Assembly (NCBI GenBank): GCA_029572955.1
Contig: JAKPQE010000078.1
Location: forward strand, 86,135 to 150,134
From: Pseudomonadota bacterium
Lineage (GTDB): Bacteria > Pseudomonadota > Alphaproteobacteria > Rhizobiales > JAKPQE01
Direction: 5' to 3'
DNA: 64,000 nt
A program made the position numbers and the translations under genes. Below are positions 18,077-27,688 of this stretch, piece after piece. The notes under the pieces were generated by a model. That model saw only the letters and a list, made by a program, of their open reading frames with translations, was not told the DNA's origin and did no database searches. Position 1 is the first letter of the stretch. Every line of letters starts with the position of its first letter.

Positions 18077-18898
18077 TCACAGCAGGCTGAGGAAGAAGCG
18101 GCCGGCGACGACGATGAGGAAGATGCCGAAGCCGACCTCGAGCTTCCGCTTGGACACGGCGTGGGCGATCTTGACGCCGATCGGCGCCGTCCAGATCGTC
18201 ACCGGAATGACCAGCAGCACGCCGAGCAGGTTGATGTAGCCGAGCGAGAACGGCGGCAGGCCGGCCGCGCCCCAGCCGGCCCAGATGAAGCCGATGGCGC
18301 CGGGGATGCTGATCAACGTGCCGACACCCGAAGAGGTAGCCACAGCCTGGTGGATCGGCCGGCCGAAGAAGGTCATGAAGGTGTTGTTGAAAACGCCGCC
18401 GCCGATGCCCATCAGCGTCGAGAAGAGACCGATGGCGACGCCGATGATGCTGCGCGCCGGCTGGCCGGGCAGATCGTCGCCGAGGCTCAGCTTGTCGACG
18501 CCGGAGAGCATGCGCACCGCGATGAGGATGGCGAAGAAGGCGAAGATCGCCTTCATCACGGCAGCCGAGACGAAGGCCGCGACGAGCGAGCCGAGGACGA
18601 CGCCGAGCGGCACCGCGATCACCCAGCTCTTCAAGAGTTCCATGTCGACCGCGCCGCGCGCCTTGTGGGCCATGAAGGAGCGGATCGAGGTCGGGATGAT
18701 GATGCCGAGCGAGGTGCCGACGGAGATGTGCATGCGCACCGCCTCGTCGACGCCGAGGATCACCAGCAGCTGGTAGAGCACGGGCACCAGCACGGCGCCG
18801 CCACCGATGCCGAAGATGCCGGCGAGAATGCCGGCGACACCGCCGGCGGCGACGAGGCCGACGGCGAGCAGGATGAGTTCGTTGACGGGCACGGACAT
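18077..18898 (-). CDS. TauE/SafE-family anion (sulfite/sulfoacetate) exporter
   Basis: A 273-residue membrane protein with about eight hydrophobic segments. The first repeat contains GILAGIFGIGGGAVLVPVLY and the second GLFSTLMGIGGGVFNNTFM, the paired glycine-rich motifs of the TauE/SafE family. Members move sulfite, sulfoacetate or other organic anions. The neighbourhood gives no substrate, although sulfotransferase genes begin about 6 kb away. It ends three bases from the convergent protease gene. Confidence 0.93.
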   Translation of the reverse strand: MSVPVNELILLAVGLVAAGGVAGILAGIFGIGGGAVLVPVLYQLLVILGVDEAVRMHISVGTSLGIIIPTSIRSFMAHKARGAVDMELLKSWVIAVPLGVVLGSLVAAFVSAAVMKAIFAFFAILIAVRMLSGVDKLSLGDDLPGQPARSIIGVAIGLFSTLMGIGGGVFNNTFMTFFGRPIHQAVATSSGVGTLISIPGAIGFIWAGWGAAGLPPFSLGYINLLGVLLVIPVTIWTAPIGVKIAHAVSKRKLEVGFGIFLIVVAGRFFLSLL

Positions 18899-18999
18899 GG
18901 GCGAGCGACCTCGGAAGGGTCCCGGCGGAAGGGCGGGGGTTGCGACGAAACGTCGTGCCTAATTAGCGCGTTCGTCCCGGCAGCGCCATGGGGCGCCCG

Positions 19000-20010
19000 T
19001 CATGGCTGCCCGGCGCCGGCGGCAAGACGTTCGCGCCCTTGCCGAATTTCGGCGAGCGCATCCTCGAAGACCTCGGTGCCGGCGCCCGGCCGGCAGCTCT
19101 CCACCGTGAGGATGCGGCGCCAGGCGCGCGCGCCCGGAACGCCCTGGAAAAGACCGAGCATGTGGCGGGCGATGGCATTCACCCGGACGCCCGCGGCGAG
19201 CATCCGTTCGGCATAGTCGATCATGCGGGCGACCGCCGCCTCGGCGTCGGCGACGGGCGGCGCCTTTCCGGCGACGAGCGGGTCGACGCCGAGCAGCAGC
19301 GCCGGGTCGTGATAGGCGGCGCGTCCGAGCATCACGCCATCGACACGGGCGAGATGGGCCTCGGCCTCGGCGAGGCTGGCGATGCCGCCATTGATGATGA
19401 CCGGCACGTCGCCGAAGAGTTGCTTCAGGCGGTAGACGCGGTCGTAATCGAGCGGCGGGATGTCCCGGTTCTCCTTCGGCGAGAGGCCCTGCAGCCAGGC
19501 CTTGCGGGCATGGACGACGAGGCCGTCGACACCGGCCGAAACGACCTTTTCGACGAACCGGTCGAGGTCCTTCTCGACGTCCTGGTCGTCGATGCCGATG
19601 CGGCACTTGACCGTCACGGGCACGTCGACCGCCGCCTTCATCGCCGCCACGCATTCGGCGACGAGGTCGGGTTCGGCCATCAGGGCGGCGCCGAAGCGGC
19701 CGGACTGGACGCGATCGGACGGACAGCCGCAATTGAGGTCGATTTCGTCATAGCCCCAGTCGGCGCCGATGCGCGCCGCCATTGCGAGCTTTGCCGCGTC
19801 GGCACCACCGAGCTGGAGGGCGACCGGGTGCTCGGCCGGATCGAAGCCGAGAAGCCGCTCGCGGTCGCCGTGAATGACCGCGTCGGCAGTCACCATCTCG
19901 GTATAGAGCAGCGCATGGGCCGTCAGCTGCCGGTGGAAATAGCGGCAGTGCCGGTCGGTCCACTCCATCATTGGAGCAACGCTGAACTTGTGCAGCCGGT
20001 AGGTCGTCAT
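19000..20010 (-). CDS. dusA: tRNA-dihydrouridine(20/20a) synthase DusA
   Basis: FMN enzyme that reduces uridine in the tRNA D-loop, 336 residues. The start at 20010 (MTTYRLHKFSVAPMMEWTDR) is the normal DusA beginning; the longer open frame upstream is intergenic. Motifs include LQLGGADA, DLNCGCPSDRVQ with the catalytic Cys96, and VTVKCRIGIDD plus VHARKAWLQGLSPKENRDIP, which is specific for DusA. It is divergent from the UDP-glucose dehydrogenase gene across a 260-base gap. Confidence 0.96.
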   Translation of the reverse strand: MTTYRLHKFSVAPMMEWTDRHCRYFHRQLTAHALLYTEMVTADAVIHGDRERLLGFDPAEHPVALQLGGADAAKLAMAARIGADWGYDEIDLNCGCPSDRVQSGRFGAALMAEPDLVAECVAAMKAAVDVPVTVKCRIGIDDQDVEKDLDRFVEKVVSAGVDGLVVHARKAWLQGLSPKENRDIPPLDYDRVYRLKQLFGDVPVIINGGIASLAEAEAHLARVDGVMLGRAAYHDPALLLGVDPLVAGKAPPVADAEAAVARMIDYAERMLAAGVRVNAIARHMLGLFQGVPGARAWRRILTVESCRPGAGTEVFEDALAEIRQGRERLAAGAGQP

Positions 20011-20270
20011 CGCCTGGCGGGTCGGGTTTGCGGATCGAAGGGCGGTTCTATCAGCTTTCGGCCGATTTGCGGAACCGGCCGCCCGGCGAGGCCCGGGCGA
20101 GGTGCAGCGCAATGCCGCGCCCGCCGTCACATTGCCGTATTCGGACTGCTATAGGGCGGCGGTGCCGCAAAGGCGGCGCCATTGTCCAGAATTTCCTCGA
20201 CTTATCGCGCCGGCTGGCCCAAAAGCTGGCGAAACTGAACGTCGAGACACCTTGGGGGTCGTTCACCACC

Positions 20271-21578
20271 ATGCATATCGCAATGATCGGGTCGGGTTAT
20301 GTCGGGCTCGTCTCGGGCGCCTGCCTTGCCGACTTCGGCCACACCGTCACCTGCATCGACAAGGATGCCGCGAAGATCGAAGCGCTGAACAACGGCCGCA
20401 TCCCGATCTTCGAACCGGGCCTCGAGACGCTGGTTTCGACCAACGTCAAGGCCGGCCGCCTGACCTTCACCACCGAACTCGCCGAGCCGGTCGCCAAGGC
20501 GGACGTCGTCTTCATCGCCGTCGGCACCCCGTCGCGGCGCGGCGACGGCCATGCCGACCTCTCCTACGTCCATGGCGCGGCGCGCGAGATCGCCAACGCG
20601 GTCAACGGCTTCACCGTGGTCGTCACCAAGTCGACCGTGCCGGTCGGCACCGGCGACGAGGTCGAGCGAATCATCCGCGAAACGAACCCGGCGGCCGACG
20701 TCGCCGTCGTCTCCAATCCGGAGTTCCTGCGCGAGGGCGCGGCGATCAACGACTTCAAGCGGCCCGACCGAATCGTCGTCGGCATCGAGGACGAGCGTGC
20801 CCGCCCGGTGATGAACGAGGTCTACCGGCCGCTCTACCTTAACCAGGCGCCGATGCTGTTCACCGAGCGGCGCACCTCCGAGCTGATCAAGTACGCCGCG
20901 AACGGCTTCCTCGCCATGAAGATCACCTTCATCAACGAGATCGCCGATCTCTGCGAGAAGGTCGGCGCCAACGTCCAGGACGTCGCCCGCGGCATCGGCC
21001 TCGACAACCGCATCGGCGGCAAGTTCCTGCATGCCGGCCCCGGCTATGGCGGCTCGTGCTTCCCCAAGGACACCCTCGCCCTCGTCAAGACGGCGCAGGA
21101 CTACGACAGCCCGATGCAGCTGATCGAGACGACCGTGCGCATCAACGACACGCGCAAGCGCGCGATGGCGCGCAAGGTGGTGCGGGCGGTCGGCGGCGAC
21201 GTGCGCGGCAAGACGATCGCCATCCTCGGCCTCACCTTCAAGCCGAACACCGACGACATGCGCGAGGCGCCGTCGATCTCGATCATCCGCGCCCTGCAGG
21301 ACGGCGGCGCCAAGATCCGCGCCTTCGATCCGGAGGGCGTCGAGCAGGCGAGGACCGAGCTCACCGACGTCGCCTATTGCGCCGACGCCTACGACGCCGC
21401 CAAGAACGCCGACGCCCTCGTCATCGTCACCGAGTGGGACGCCTTCCGCGCCCTCGACTTCGAGCGGCTGAAGGCGACGATGGCGGCGCCGGTCTTCGTC
21501 GACCTGCGCAACATCTACCGTCCCGAGGAAGTCACCCGCTACGGCTTCTCCTACGACAGCATCGGCCGGCGCGGCTGA
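20271..21578 (+). CDS. ugd: UDP-glucose 6-dehydrogenase
   Basis: Oxidises UDP-glucose to UDP-glucuronate for acidic polysaccharides. The 435-residue protein begins with the NAD-binding motif MHIAMIGSGYVGLVSGACLA, has VFIAVGTPSRRGDG and KSTVPVGTGDEV, and the active-site GYGGSCFPKDT with Cys263. A variation is the use of SRRGDGHADLSYV where many members have a similar acidic loop. The ATG at 20271 is the first that gives the canonical N-terminus. It heads the plus-strand arm of the glycan region, followed by two related glycosyltransferases, so its product is probably the donor for one of them or for a later step. Confidence 0.96.
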   Translation: MHIAMIGSGYVGLVSGACLADFGHTVTCIDKDAAKIEALNNGRIPIFEPGLETLVSTNVKAGRLTFTTELAEPVAKADVVFIAVGTPSRRGDGHADLSYVHGAAREIANAVNGFTVVVTKSTVPVGTGDEVERIIRETNPAADVAVVSNPEFLREGAAINDFKRPDRIVVGIEDERARPVMNEVYRPLYLNQAPMLFTERRTSELIKYAANGFLAMKITFINEIADLCEKVGANVQDVARGIGLDNRIGGKFLHAGPGYGGSCFPKDTLALVKTAQDYDSPMQLIETTVRINDTRKRAMARKVVRAVGGDVRGKTIAILGLTFKPNTDDMREAPSISIIRALQDGGAKIRAFDPEGVEQARTELTDVAYCADAYDAAKNADALVIVTEWDAFRALDFERLKATMAAPVFVDLRNIYRPEEVTRYGFSYDSIGRRG

Positions 21579-21700
21579 CGCGGCGCGCCCGGCTTTCGCG
21601 GCCGGGCGAATTGCGCTATCCGGAACCCAGGTCGATTTCGACGAGGGCACCCGGATGATGCTGGACGAGGCCGTCGCGCGGCGCGGGGACGGGAGGCACG

Positions 21701-23041
21701 ATGCCGGCTGACTTCGGCACGCCGCTCGTCCTTTACGACGTCACCCGCCTCGTCAACCGGCGGCGGGCAACGATCCCGACCGGCATCGACCGGATCGACG
21801 TGCAGTTCGCCGCCGCCACCTTCTCCCGTTTCGGAGCGTCCTGCCTGCCGGTCGTCCAGTCCGACGGGCGGCCGCTGGTGCTCGCCGCCGAGCGCGGGCC
21901 GATCGAGGATCTCGTCGGCAGCCTCCTTTCGGCCTGGTACCACGACACCGCCCCCGACGAGGCGATCGCGCGACGCGTCGACCGGCTCGGGATTGCCGGC
22001 AATGCCGGCTACGGATCACGGCGCGTCGAACGCGACCTGATGGCCCGGCGACCGGCGCCGGTTCGGGTCGCCGGTCAGGCGCGGCGGCTGATGCAGCACG
22101 CGGCGCGGCTGGTGCGGCGGGCGCGCGAGACCTGGCCGGCGGACCTTGCCGCCGACACCCGCCCGCTCGTCTACGTCAACGCCTCGCACGAGGGCGTCGC
22201 CCGGCATCCCGGCGGTCTCGACGATCTCGCCGGCGGCAGGCCCTTGCGGGTCGCCTCCTATCTCCACGACATCATGCCGATCGAGGTGCCGCAGTTTTCG
22301 CGGCCGGACCAGATCGCCTCGTTCGAAGCGTTCCTCGGCGAGTTCGTCTGTCACCGAACGGCCTTCGCGGTCAATTCGCAGGCGACGGCCGGCTCGCTCG
22401 CGGCCTATCTCGGGCGGCGGACGCCCGGCGACGCGGTCGACCCCGAGGTGATCTGTCCGGGCGTCGGCCGGGCGCCTCGCAATGCATCGCCGCGGCCGAT
22501 CCCGGCGACGGCGAATTTCGTCGTGCTCGGCACCATCGAGCCGCGCAAGAACCACCTGATGCTGCTCGAAATCTGGCGCGAGCTCGTCGGCGAGGACGGC
22601 GCATCGGCGCCCCGGCTCCTGATCATCGGCCGGCGCGGCTGGGAGAGCGCGGCGGTCGCCGATCTCATCGACGGCTGCCCGGAACTCGCGCCGTATGTCA
22701 CCGAGGAGGCCGAACTCGCCGATGCCGAGGTGAGGCGGCGCCTCGCCGGCGCGACAGCGCTCCTTTTTCCCTCGTTCGCCGAAGGATTCGGCCTTCCCGT
22801 GGTCGAGGCGGCCGGCCTCGGCGTGCCGGTCATCGCCTCCGACTTGCCGGTCTTTGCCGAGATCGTCGCCGATGGCATGACGCGGCTTCAGCCAGGCGAC
22901 AAGGCGGCCTGGAAGACGGCGATCCGCGAGGCCGCGCGGCAGCCGGAAACGTTGCGCGCGCCCGTCCTTTCGCCCGATCTCGACGACTGGCCGGCGCAGG
23001 CGCGGCGTTTCACCCAATTCGTCGAAAGGGCATGGCGATGA
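21701..23041 (+). CDS. GT-B glycosyltransferase (GT4-like), first of a paralogous pair
   Basis: A 446-residue enzyme of the GT4/GT1 superfamily. Its C-terminal half has GTIEPRKNHLMLLEIWREL, HVTEE-like signals and the donor-site E-x7-E motif SFAEGFGLPVVEAAGLG. The N-terminal half opens with LVLYDVTRLVNRRRATIPTG, a motif shared with the next gene, and contains YLHDIMPIEVPQF. The two are about equally long and clearly paralogous, so they may act in successive sugar additions. Donor and acceptor are unknown. The gene begins about 120 bases after ugd. Confidence 0.9.
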   Translation: MPADFGTPLVLYDVTRLVNRRRATIPTGIDRIDVQFAAATFSRFGASCLPVVQSDGRPLVLAAERGPIEDLVGSLLSAWYHDTAPDEAIARRVDRLGIAGNAGYGSRRVERDLMARRPAPVRVAGQARRLMQHAARLVRRARETWPADLAADTRPLVYVNASHEGVARHPGGLDDLAGGRPLRVASYLHDIMPIEVPQFSRPDQIASFEAFLGEFVCHRTAFAVNSQATAGSLAAYLGRRTPGDAVDPEVICPGVGRAPRNASPRPIPATANFVVLGTIEPRKNHLMLLEIWRELVGEDGASAPRLLIIGRRGWESAAVADLIDGCPELAPYVTEEAELADAEVRRRLAGATALLFPSFAEGFGLPVVEAAGLGVPVIASDLPVFAEIVADGMTRLQPGDKAAWKTAIREAARQPETLRAPVLSPDLDDWPAQARRFTQFVERAWR

Positions 23042-23108
23042 CGGCCCCGAGCCCGCGCCGGCCCGGCCCGGCATCGGCACACCGGCACAGCGAAGTGGAT
23101 CGAGACCC

Positions 23109-24551
23109 ATGCCGATCGCCGCGCTGACGCAGCTGATCACCACCGACGTCATCCTTTACGACGTCACGCGGCTCATCAATCGGCGTCTCGCGCCGTTCGC
23201 GACCGGTATCGACCGGGTCGACATCTCCTTTGCCCTCGGCCTTGCCGAAAGCGCGCCCGAGCGGGTCGTCTTCGTCGCCAAGCGCGGCGGCGACGGCGCC
23301 ATCGTCGAGCGCGACCTCGCCGTCGATTTCATGCGGGCGATGCAGGAGGCCTGGCTCGACGGCGAGGCGCGCGACCGCAGCTTCTCGCGCCGGCTGGAGC
23401 GTGCCGGCGTCGTCGACAACATGCTCGGCCCGCTCGCCTTCGATCTCGACCGCCTCGCGGCGATGCCGGTCGCCGAGCGGTCCGCCCATTTCGCCGGGCT
23501 CCTCGCAGCCGGCGATCCGCGCCACGTCCTGCCCGCCGCTTTCGGCCGGCTGCACACGGTGCATCCCGGTCTGTCGCGGGCCGCGACCCTTGCCCTTGCC
23601 CTCGCCCCGCGCCTCGCCAACGGCGCCGTCCGACTGCTGCGCAAGGCAGAGACACGGCTCGCGGCGGCCCGCGACAAGGGCCTCGCGGCGCGGCTCAAGG
23701 AACGGCTCGACGGGCGAACGGCGACCTATTTCGTCTGCTCGCATCACGGCTTCGCGCAGCGGCCCGGCTTCCTCAAGGGGCTCCGGGACGCGGCACGCTT
23801 CGACGTTCTCGCCTATATCCACGACATCATTCCGATCCAGTATCCCGAATACATCCGGCCGAAACAGATCGGTCGCTTCGCGCGCTATCTCGAGGAAATC
23901 GTCGCGGCCGGCGGGCGGTTCGTCTGCAATTCGGCCGACACGGCCGCGCGGCTCACGGCCCATGGCGAGGCGATGGGCTGGCAGGCCCCGGTCGTTGCCG
24001 TCATCCGGCCGAAGATCGAGGTGCCGCCGCTCGCCGACCGGCCGCCTTCGCCGGCGGTGCGCGAGATCCTCGCCGGGGCGCTGCCCTATTTCGTCACCGT
24101 CGGCACGATCGAGCCGCGCAAGAACCACCTCCTCCTCCTGCACCTCTGGCGCGAGCTGGCGGATGCCGGCCTCGCCGTCGTCCCACATCTCCACATCGTC
24201 GGCAAACGCGGCTGGGAGAACGAGAACGTCGTCGATCTCCTCGAGCGCAGCCCGGCGATCGGGCGCCACGTCACCGAGCACGGCGCGCTCGACGACGGCA
24301 GCCTCTTTCATCTCCTGAAAGGCGCCAGCGCGCTGCTCTTTCCGAGCTTTGCCGAAGGTCTCGGCCTGCCGCTGATCGAAGCGGCGGCGCTCGGCGTTCC
24401 GGTCATCGCCTCCGACCTGCCGGTGTTTCGCGAACTCGGGCTCGACGGCGTCACGCTCATCGACCCGCTCGATGCAGCGGCGTGGAAGCGGGAATGCCTC
24501 GCGGCGACGGCACGCAAGGCGGCGCCGGACGAGGGCCCATCAGGTCTCTAG
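23109..24551 (+). CDS. GT-B glycosyltransferase (GT4-like), second of a paralogous pair
   Basis: A 480-residue paralogue of the preceding enzyme. It shares the opening VILYDVTRLINRRLAPFATG, the central YIHDIIPIQYPEYIRPKQIG, the GTIEPRKNHLLLLHLWREL segment and the E-x7-E motif SFAEGLGLPLIEAAALG. It ends convergently with the sulfotransferase gene; the palindrome CTAG provides the TAG stop for both strands, with a 4-base overlap. Confidence 0.9.
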   Translation: MPIAALTQLITTDVILYDVTRLINRRLAPFATGIDRVDISFALGLAESAPERVVFVAKRGGDGAIVERDLAVDFMRAMQEAWLDGEARDRSFSRRLERAGVVDNMLGPLAFDLDRLAAMPVAERSAHFAGLLAAGDPRHVLPAAFGRLHTVHPGLSRAATLALALAPRLANGAVRLLRKAETRLAAARDKGLAARLKERLDGRTATYFVCSHHGFAQRPGFLKGLRDAARFDVLAYIHDIIPIQYPEYIRPKQIGRFARYLEEIVAAGGRFVCNSADTAARLTAHGEAMGWQAPVVAVIRPKIEVPPLADRPPSPAVREILAGALPYFVTVGTIEPRKNHLLLLHLWRELADAGLAVVPHLHIVGKRGWENENVVDLLERSPAIGRHVTEHGALDDGSLFHLLKGASALLFPSFAEGLGLPLIEAAALGVPVIASDLPVFRELGLDGVTLIDPLDAAAWKRECLAATARKAAPDEGPSGL

Positions 24552-25489
24552 GACGACTTGCCCGCGCCGCGCACCGCCTGGCGCAGGCGGGCGGCAAATC
24601 CCTGCGCCGCCTTGCGGATGCGTTCGTGGAGGACGAGCCAGTCGCCGATCTCGGCCGCCGCCCAGTAGAGGTCGTCCTCGTCGAAATGGCCGAGATGAAC
24701 CGGCATGCCGTTCGCGGCCGAATAGCTCGGCGGCGCGACCGAAAGCGCCCGCCCGATATCGAGACCGTCCATGCGGTAGCCGGCGAAGGCCATCGCCCGG
24801 CCGATCGTTTCGGCCGCCGTCGCCGAATCGAGCAGGTCCTCGTAGTGCAGCGACAGTACCGGCTTTGCCGCGGCGAGTTCGTCACAATAGGCATGCCATT
24901 CGAGATAGTGGCGCAGATCGGCGCGGAAGAAGGCCCGGAAATCCTCCGCGTCGGCGACCGCCGGGTCGACGTGGTTCTTCAGATGGAGATGGAAACGGGC
25001 ACGCATGTTGTCGAGCGGATTGCGCACCAGCCGGACATGGCGATCGCAGTTCGCCGGCTCGGCGGCGAGCCAGCGATCGAGCGCCTTCTGGAACCGGCCG
25101 CGACCGGAGATCCGCGTTTTCGCCATGCCGTAATTGCGCATGTGCGACTTCACGAAGGACGGCTGGTCGATGCCGGGCAGGACGGCATTGGGAAACCGCA
25201 GCGAATAGACGCCGCGATGGGGCTCGCCGCCGACGGTGCGGGCCTCGGGCTCATAGACCGTGTGATTGCAGATGCGGCTGGCGCGGGCGGTCAGTTCGAG
25301 GAACCAGGAGGTTCCCGAATTCGGGAAGGTGAGGAGACCGACAAGGCCCTCGCCGGCAAACGGACCGACGTCCTCGTTGCTGCGGACGGTCGCGTAGAAG
25401 GCCTCGACGACCGGCCGCAGGACCGTGTCGTAGGTCTCCTCCAGCCTTGCGCGGCGAGCTTCTGGCAAGGCCGATTCGCTACCTGACAT
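24548..25489 (-). CDS. PAPS-dependent sulfotransferase (Sulfotransfer_1-like)
   Basis: A 313-residue cytosolic-type sulfotransferase. The 5'-phosphosulfate loop is TFPNSGTSWFLELTARAS at residues 54-71, and the 3'-phosphate-binding segment is HVRLVRNPLDNMRARF at 151-166, with FVKSHMRNYG between them. Sulfotransferases move sulfate from PAPS to hydroxyl or amino groups; the glycan setting suggests a carbohydrate acceptor. It lies 18 bases downstream of the GT2 gene and is probably in the same unit. It belongs to a different subfamily from the sulfotransferase at 30011. Confidence 0.88.
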   Translation of the reverse strand: MSGSESALPEARRARLEETYDTVLRPVVEAFYATVRSNEDVGPFAGEGLVGLLTFPNSGTSWFLELTARASRICNHTVYEPEARTVGGEPHRGVYSLRFPNAVLPGIDQPSFVKSHMRNYGMAKTRISGRGRFQKALDRWLAAEPANCDRHVRLVRNPLDNMRARFHLHLKNHVDPAVADAEDFRAFFRADLRHYLEWHAYCDELAAAKPVLSLHYEDLLDSATAAETIGRAMAFAGYRMDGLDIGRALSVAPPSYSAANGMPVHLGHFDEDDLYWAAAEIGDWLVLHERIRKAAQGFAARLRQAVRGAGKSS

Positions 25490-25507
25490 TCCAATGTTTC
25501 CAATCGT

Positions 25508-26392
25508 CTAGTCGAAGCGCCGGTCGGTCTCGACCGTCGTTCGCAGCATCGAATAGTCGGCCGGCCCGATCAAGTCGCGGACCTCGTCGAGGGTTTCGAG
25601 GAGGTGTTGCCGGAGATCGGCGACGTTGCGCTCGGCCGGCGGCTCGGCAAGCAGTTCCTCGGCATAGGTCGTGATCCAGTGGACCGGCGCCTTGCCGAGA
25701 TGGCGGGCGACGACCTTGACGCCCTCGACGGCGACCCGCCGCCGCATCCGCAGGGTGATGCAGTCGTCGTGCAGGCGCGACATCGCCTGCACCTCGTCGA
25801 TGAAGCCGATACGCTCGGGGAAGGCGCGGAAGGCGCGCAGCCAGTATTCGAAATCGAACGCCGCCTTCAGGTCCTCGTCGAGGTCGCCGAGCAGCACGTG
25901 CATCGATTTCTTGAAGAACACGGTCGGCTGGCAGATGAAACAGCCCTCGGCGAAACGCCCGATCGGCCCCGTCGGCCGGCGCGTCGGATAGGTGTCGAGG
26001 AACGCCGCCTCGACGTCGACATGCTGGCCCTGGCCATAGACCATGATCCAGTCGGGACGGGCGGCGAAGGCGGCAACGGCGCGGGCGACGGCGCCGGGCG
26101 CGTAGAGGTCGTCGGAATTGAGCCAGCCGATGAGGGTGCCGCGCGCCCGGGCGAGCGCCCGGTTGATCGCCTCGGCCGGACCGCTGTCCCTCTCCGACAG
26201 CCAGCGTAGCCGGTCGTCCGCAGCGCTGCGCTCGGCGAGATAGTCGACGGTGCCGTCGGTCGAGCCGCCATCGGCGACGATCAGCTCGACATGGCCGTAG
26301 TCCTGGCCGAGGACGCTGTCGATCGAGGCGCCGATGAAGCGGCGCTGGTCGAAGGAGGGCATCACGACGCTGACGAGGGGAGATGCCGGCAT
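25508..26392 (-). CDS. GT2-family glycosyltransferase
   Basis: A 294-residue GT-A fold enzyme. The N-terminus has VSVVMPSFDQRRFIGASIDS, then IVADGGSTDGT and the metal-binding GWLNSDDLYAPGA, with AFDFEYWLRAF as the later acidic acceptor motif. The ATG at 26392 is preferred; an in-frame TTG six codons earlier is possible. Its donor is unknown. It lies between the epimerase-like gene and the sulfotransferase gene on the same strand. Confidence 0.92.
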   Translation of the reverse strand: MPASPLVSVVMPSFDQRRFIGASIDSVLGQDYGHVELIVADGGSTDGTVDYLAERSAADDRLRWLSERDSGPAEAINRALARARGTLIGWLNSDDLYAPGAVARAVAAFAARPDWIMVYGQGQHVDVEAAFLDTYPTRRPTGPIGRFAEGCFICQPTVFFKKSMHVLLGDLDEDLKAAFDFEYWLRAFRAFPERIGFIDEVQAMSRLHDDCITLRMRRRVAVEGVKVVARHLGKAPVHWITTYAEELLAEPPAERNVADLRQHLLETLDEVRDLIGPADYSMLRTTVETDRRFD

Positions 26393-26533
26393 GACCGTCT
26401 CGCAAGGCAAAGGGCGACCCGCAGCGCTCAGCCTTTCAGCGCCTCCCGATTGGCGACGAGGCCGCGGCCGGCGACGCCGACAGCGCCACCGGCCACGATC
26501 TCCGAAACCGCCGTCACCGGACCCGCCTTGCCG

Positions 26534-27514
26534 TCAGGCGAAGTTGCGGCCGCGCGCCTTCTCGACCTGGGTCGCGATCCAGGGATAGGTCTTGCGCATG
26601 CCGTCGATCAGCTTCTGCGACGGCCGCCAGCCCAGCTCCTTCTCGTAAAGGTCGTTGTGCGAGTTGCGGCCGCGCACGCCGAGCGGACCCGGAATGTGCT
26701 CGATCGTCAGATCCTTGCCGGCGATCTCCATGGCCATGCGGGCGAGCTGGTTGATGGTCACCATCTCTTCGGAACCGATGTTGACCGGGCCGGTGAAGTT
26801 CGAGCGCGTCAGGCGGGTCGTCGCCTCGAGGCACTCGTCGACATACATGAACGAGCGGGTCTGCTCGCCGTCGCCCCACATCTCGATCGAGCCACCGGCC
26901 GCGGTCTCGGCGACCTTGCGGCACATGGCGGCGGGCGCCTTTTCGCGGCCGTCGTTCCAGGAGCCTTCCGGACCGAAGATGTTGTGATAGCGCGCAACGC
27001 GCACCTGCATGCCGTAATTGCGCTGGTAGGCGAGATAGAGGCGCTCGCTGAACAGCTTCTCGAAGCCGTAATCGCTGTCCGGATCGGCCGGATAGGCGCT
27101 GTCCTCGCGGGTAACCGGGGCGTTCGGATCGAGCTGGTTGCGCTGCGGGTAGATGCAGGCCGACGACGAGTAGAAGACGCGCTTGGTATTGCGGTTCTTG
27201 CAGGCCTCGAGGATGTTCAGATTGATCATCGCCGAGTTGTGCATGATGTCGGCGTCGTGGATGCCGGTGAAAACATAGCCGGCTCCGCCCATGTCGGCGG
27301 CGAGCTGATAGACCTCGTCGAATCGGCGATCGACGATGGCGCGGCAGTTGGTCGGCTCACGCAGATCGGCGATGACGAAATCGTCGGCCTCGGTCTCGGC
27401 GAATTCGGGAAATTTCAGGTCGACGCCCCGAACCCAGAAGCCTTCTCTCTTCAAACGCTTGACGAGATGCGAGCCGATAAATCCACCTGCTCCGCAAACG
27501 AGTGCCGCCTTCAT
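26534..27514 (-). CDS. NAD-dependent epimerase, GDP-mannose 3,5-epimerase-like
   Basis: Extended SDR nucleotide-sugar epimerase of 326 residues. It has the NAD motif CGAGGFIGSHL at 7-17, SSSACIYP, and the catalytic YGFEK. The segment QLAADMGGAGYVF and the following HNSAMINLNILEA closely match plant-type GDP-mannose 3,5-epimerases, which make GDP-L-galactose and GDP-L-gulose, rather than UDP-galactose epimerases. The exact reaction is inferred. The ATG at 27514 follows AGGAG by nine bases. It would supply an unusual L-sugar donor to the glycosyltransferases around it. Confidence 0.82.
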   Translation of the reverse strand: MKAALVCGAGGFIGSHLVKRLKREGFWVRGVDLKFPEFAETEADDFVIADLREPTNCRAIVDRRFDEVYQLAADMGGAGYVFTGIHDADIMHNSAMINLNILEACKNRNTKRVFYSSSACIYPQRNQLDPNAPVTREDSAYPADPDSDYGFEKLFSERLYLAYQRNYGMQVRVARYHNIFGPEGSWNDGREKAPAAMCRKVAETAAGGSIEMWGDGEQTRSFMYVDECLEATTRLTRSNFTGPVNIGSEEMVTINQLARMAMEIAGKDLTIEHIPGPLGVRGRNSHNDLYEKELGWRPSQKLIDGMRKTYPWIATQVEKARGRNFA

Positions 27515-27620
27515 TTCCGATTGCTCCTGCGGTTGGACCCTGCAGCCCCACGAAGTGATGCCAAGTGCCTGCAATGGTGATGATGCTCGCCCTGTTAACG
27601 CAACCGCCAAGTACTGTCCA

Positions 27621-27641
27621 GCCGGCCGCAAAACGGCCGGC
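27621..27641 (-). terminator. Hairpin between the DUF2793 gene and the epimerase gene
   Basis: GCCGGCCG-CAAAA-CGGCCGGC forms an 8-bp perfect stem 48 bases downstream of the DUF2793 stop. No T-run follows on the minus strand, so intrinsic termination is doubtful; it could attenuate transcription between the phage-like gene and the epimerase gene. Confidence 0.35.
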
Positions 27642-27688
27642 GAGCCGGATCGACGCAGAGCGACGGATCGGCCCGAGGGCCCGCGCCA

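Noticed and set aside
21590..21612. Inverted repeat GCCCGGC / GCCGGGC after ugd as a terminator
   Set aside because: The stem is short, no T-run follows and the next gene is on the same strand close by.
26428..26517. 29-codon GTG frame between the epimerase and GT2 genes
   Set aside because: Its composition is coding-like, but it has no ribosome site, no recognisable homology and could be chance in G+C-rich DNA.
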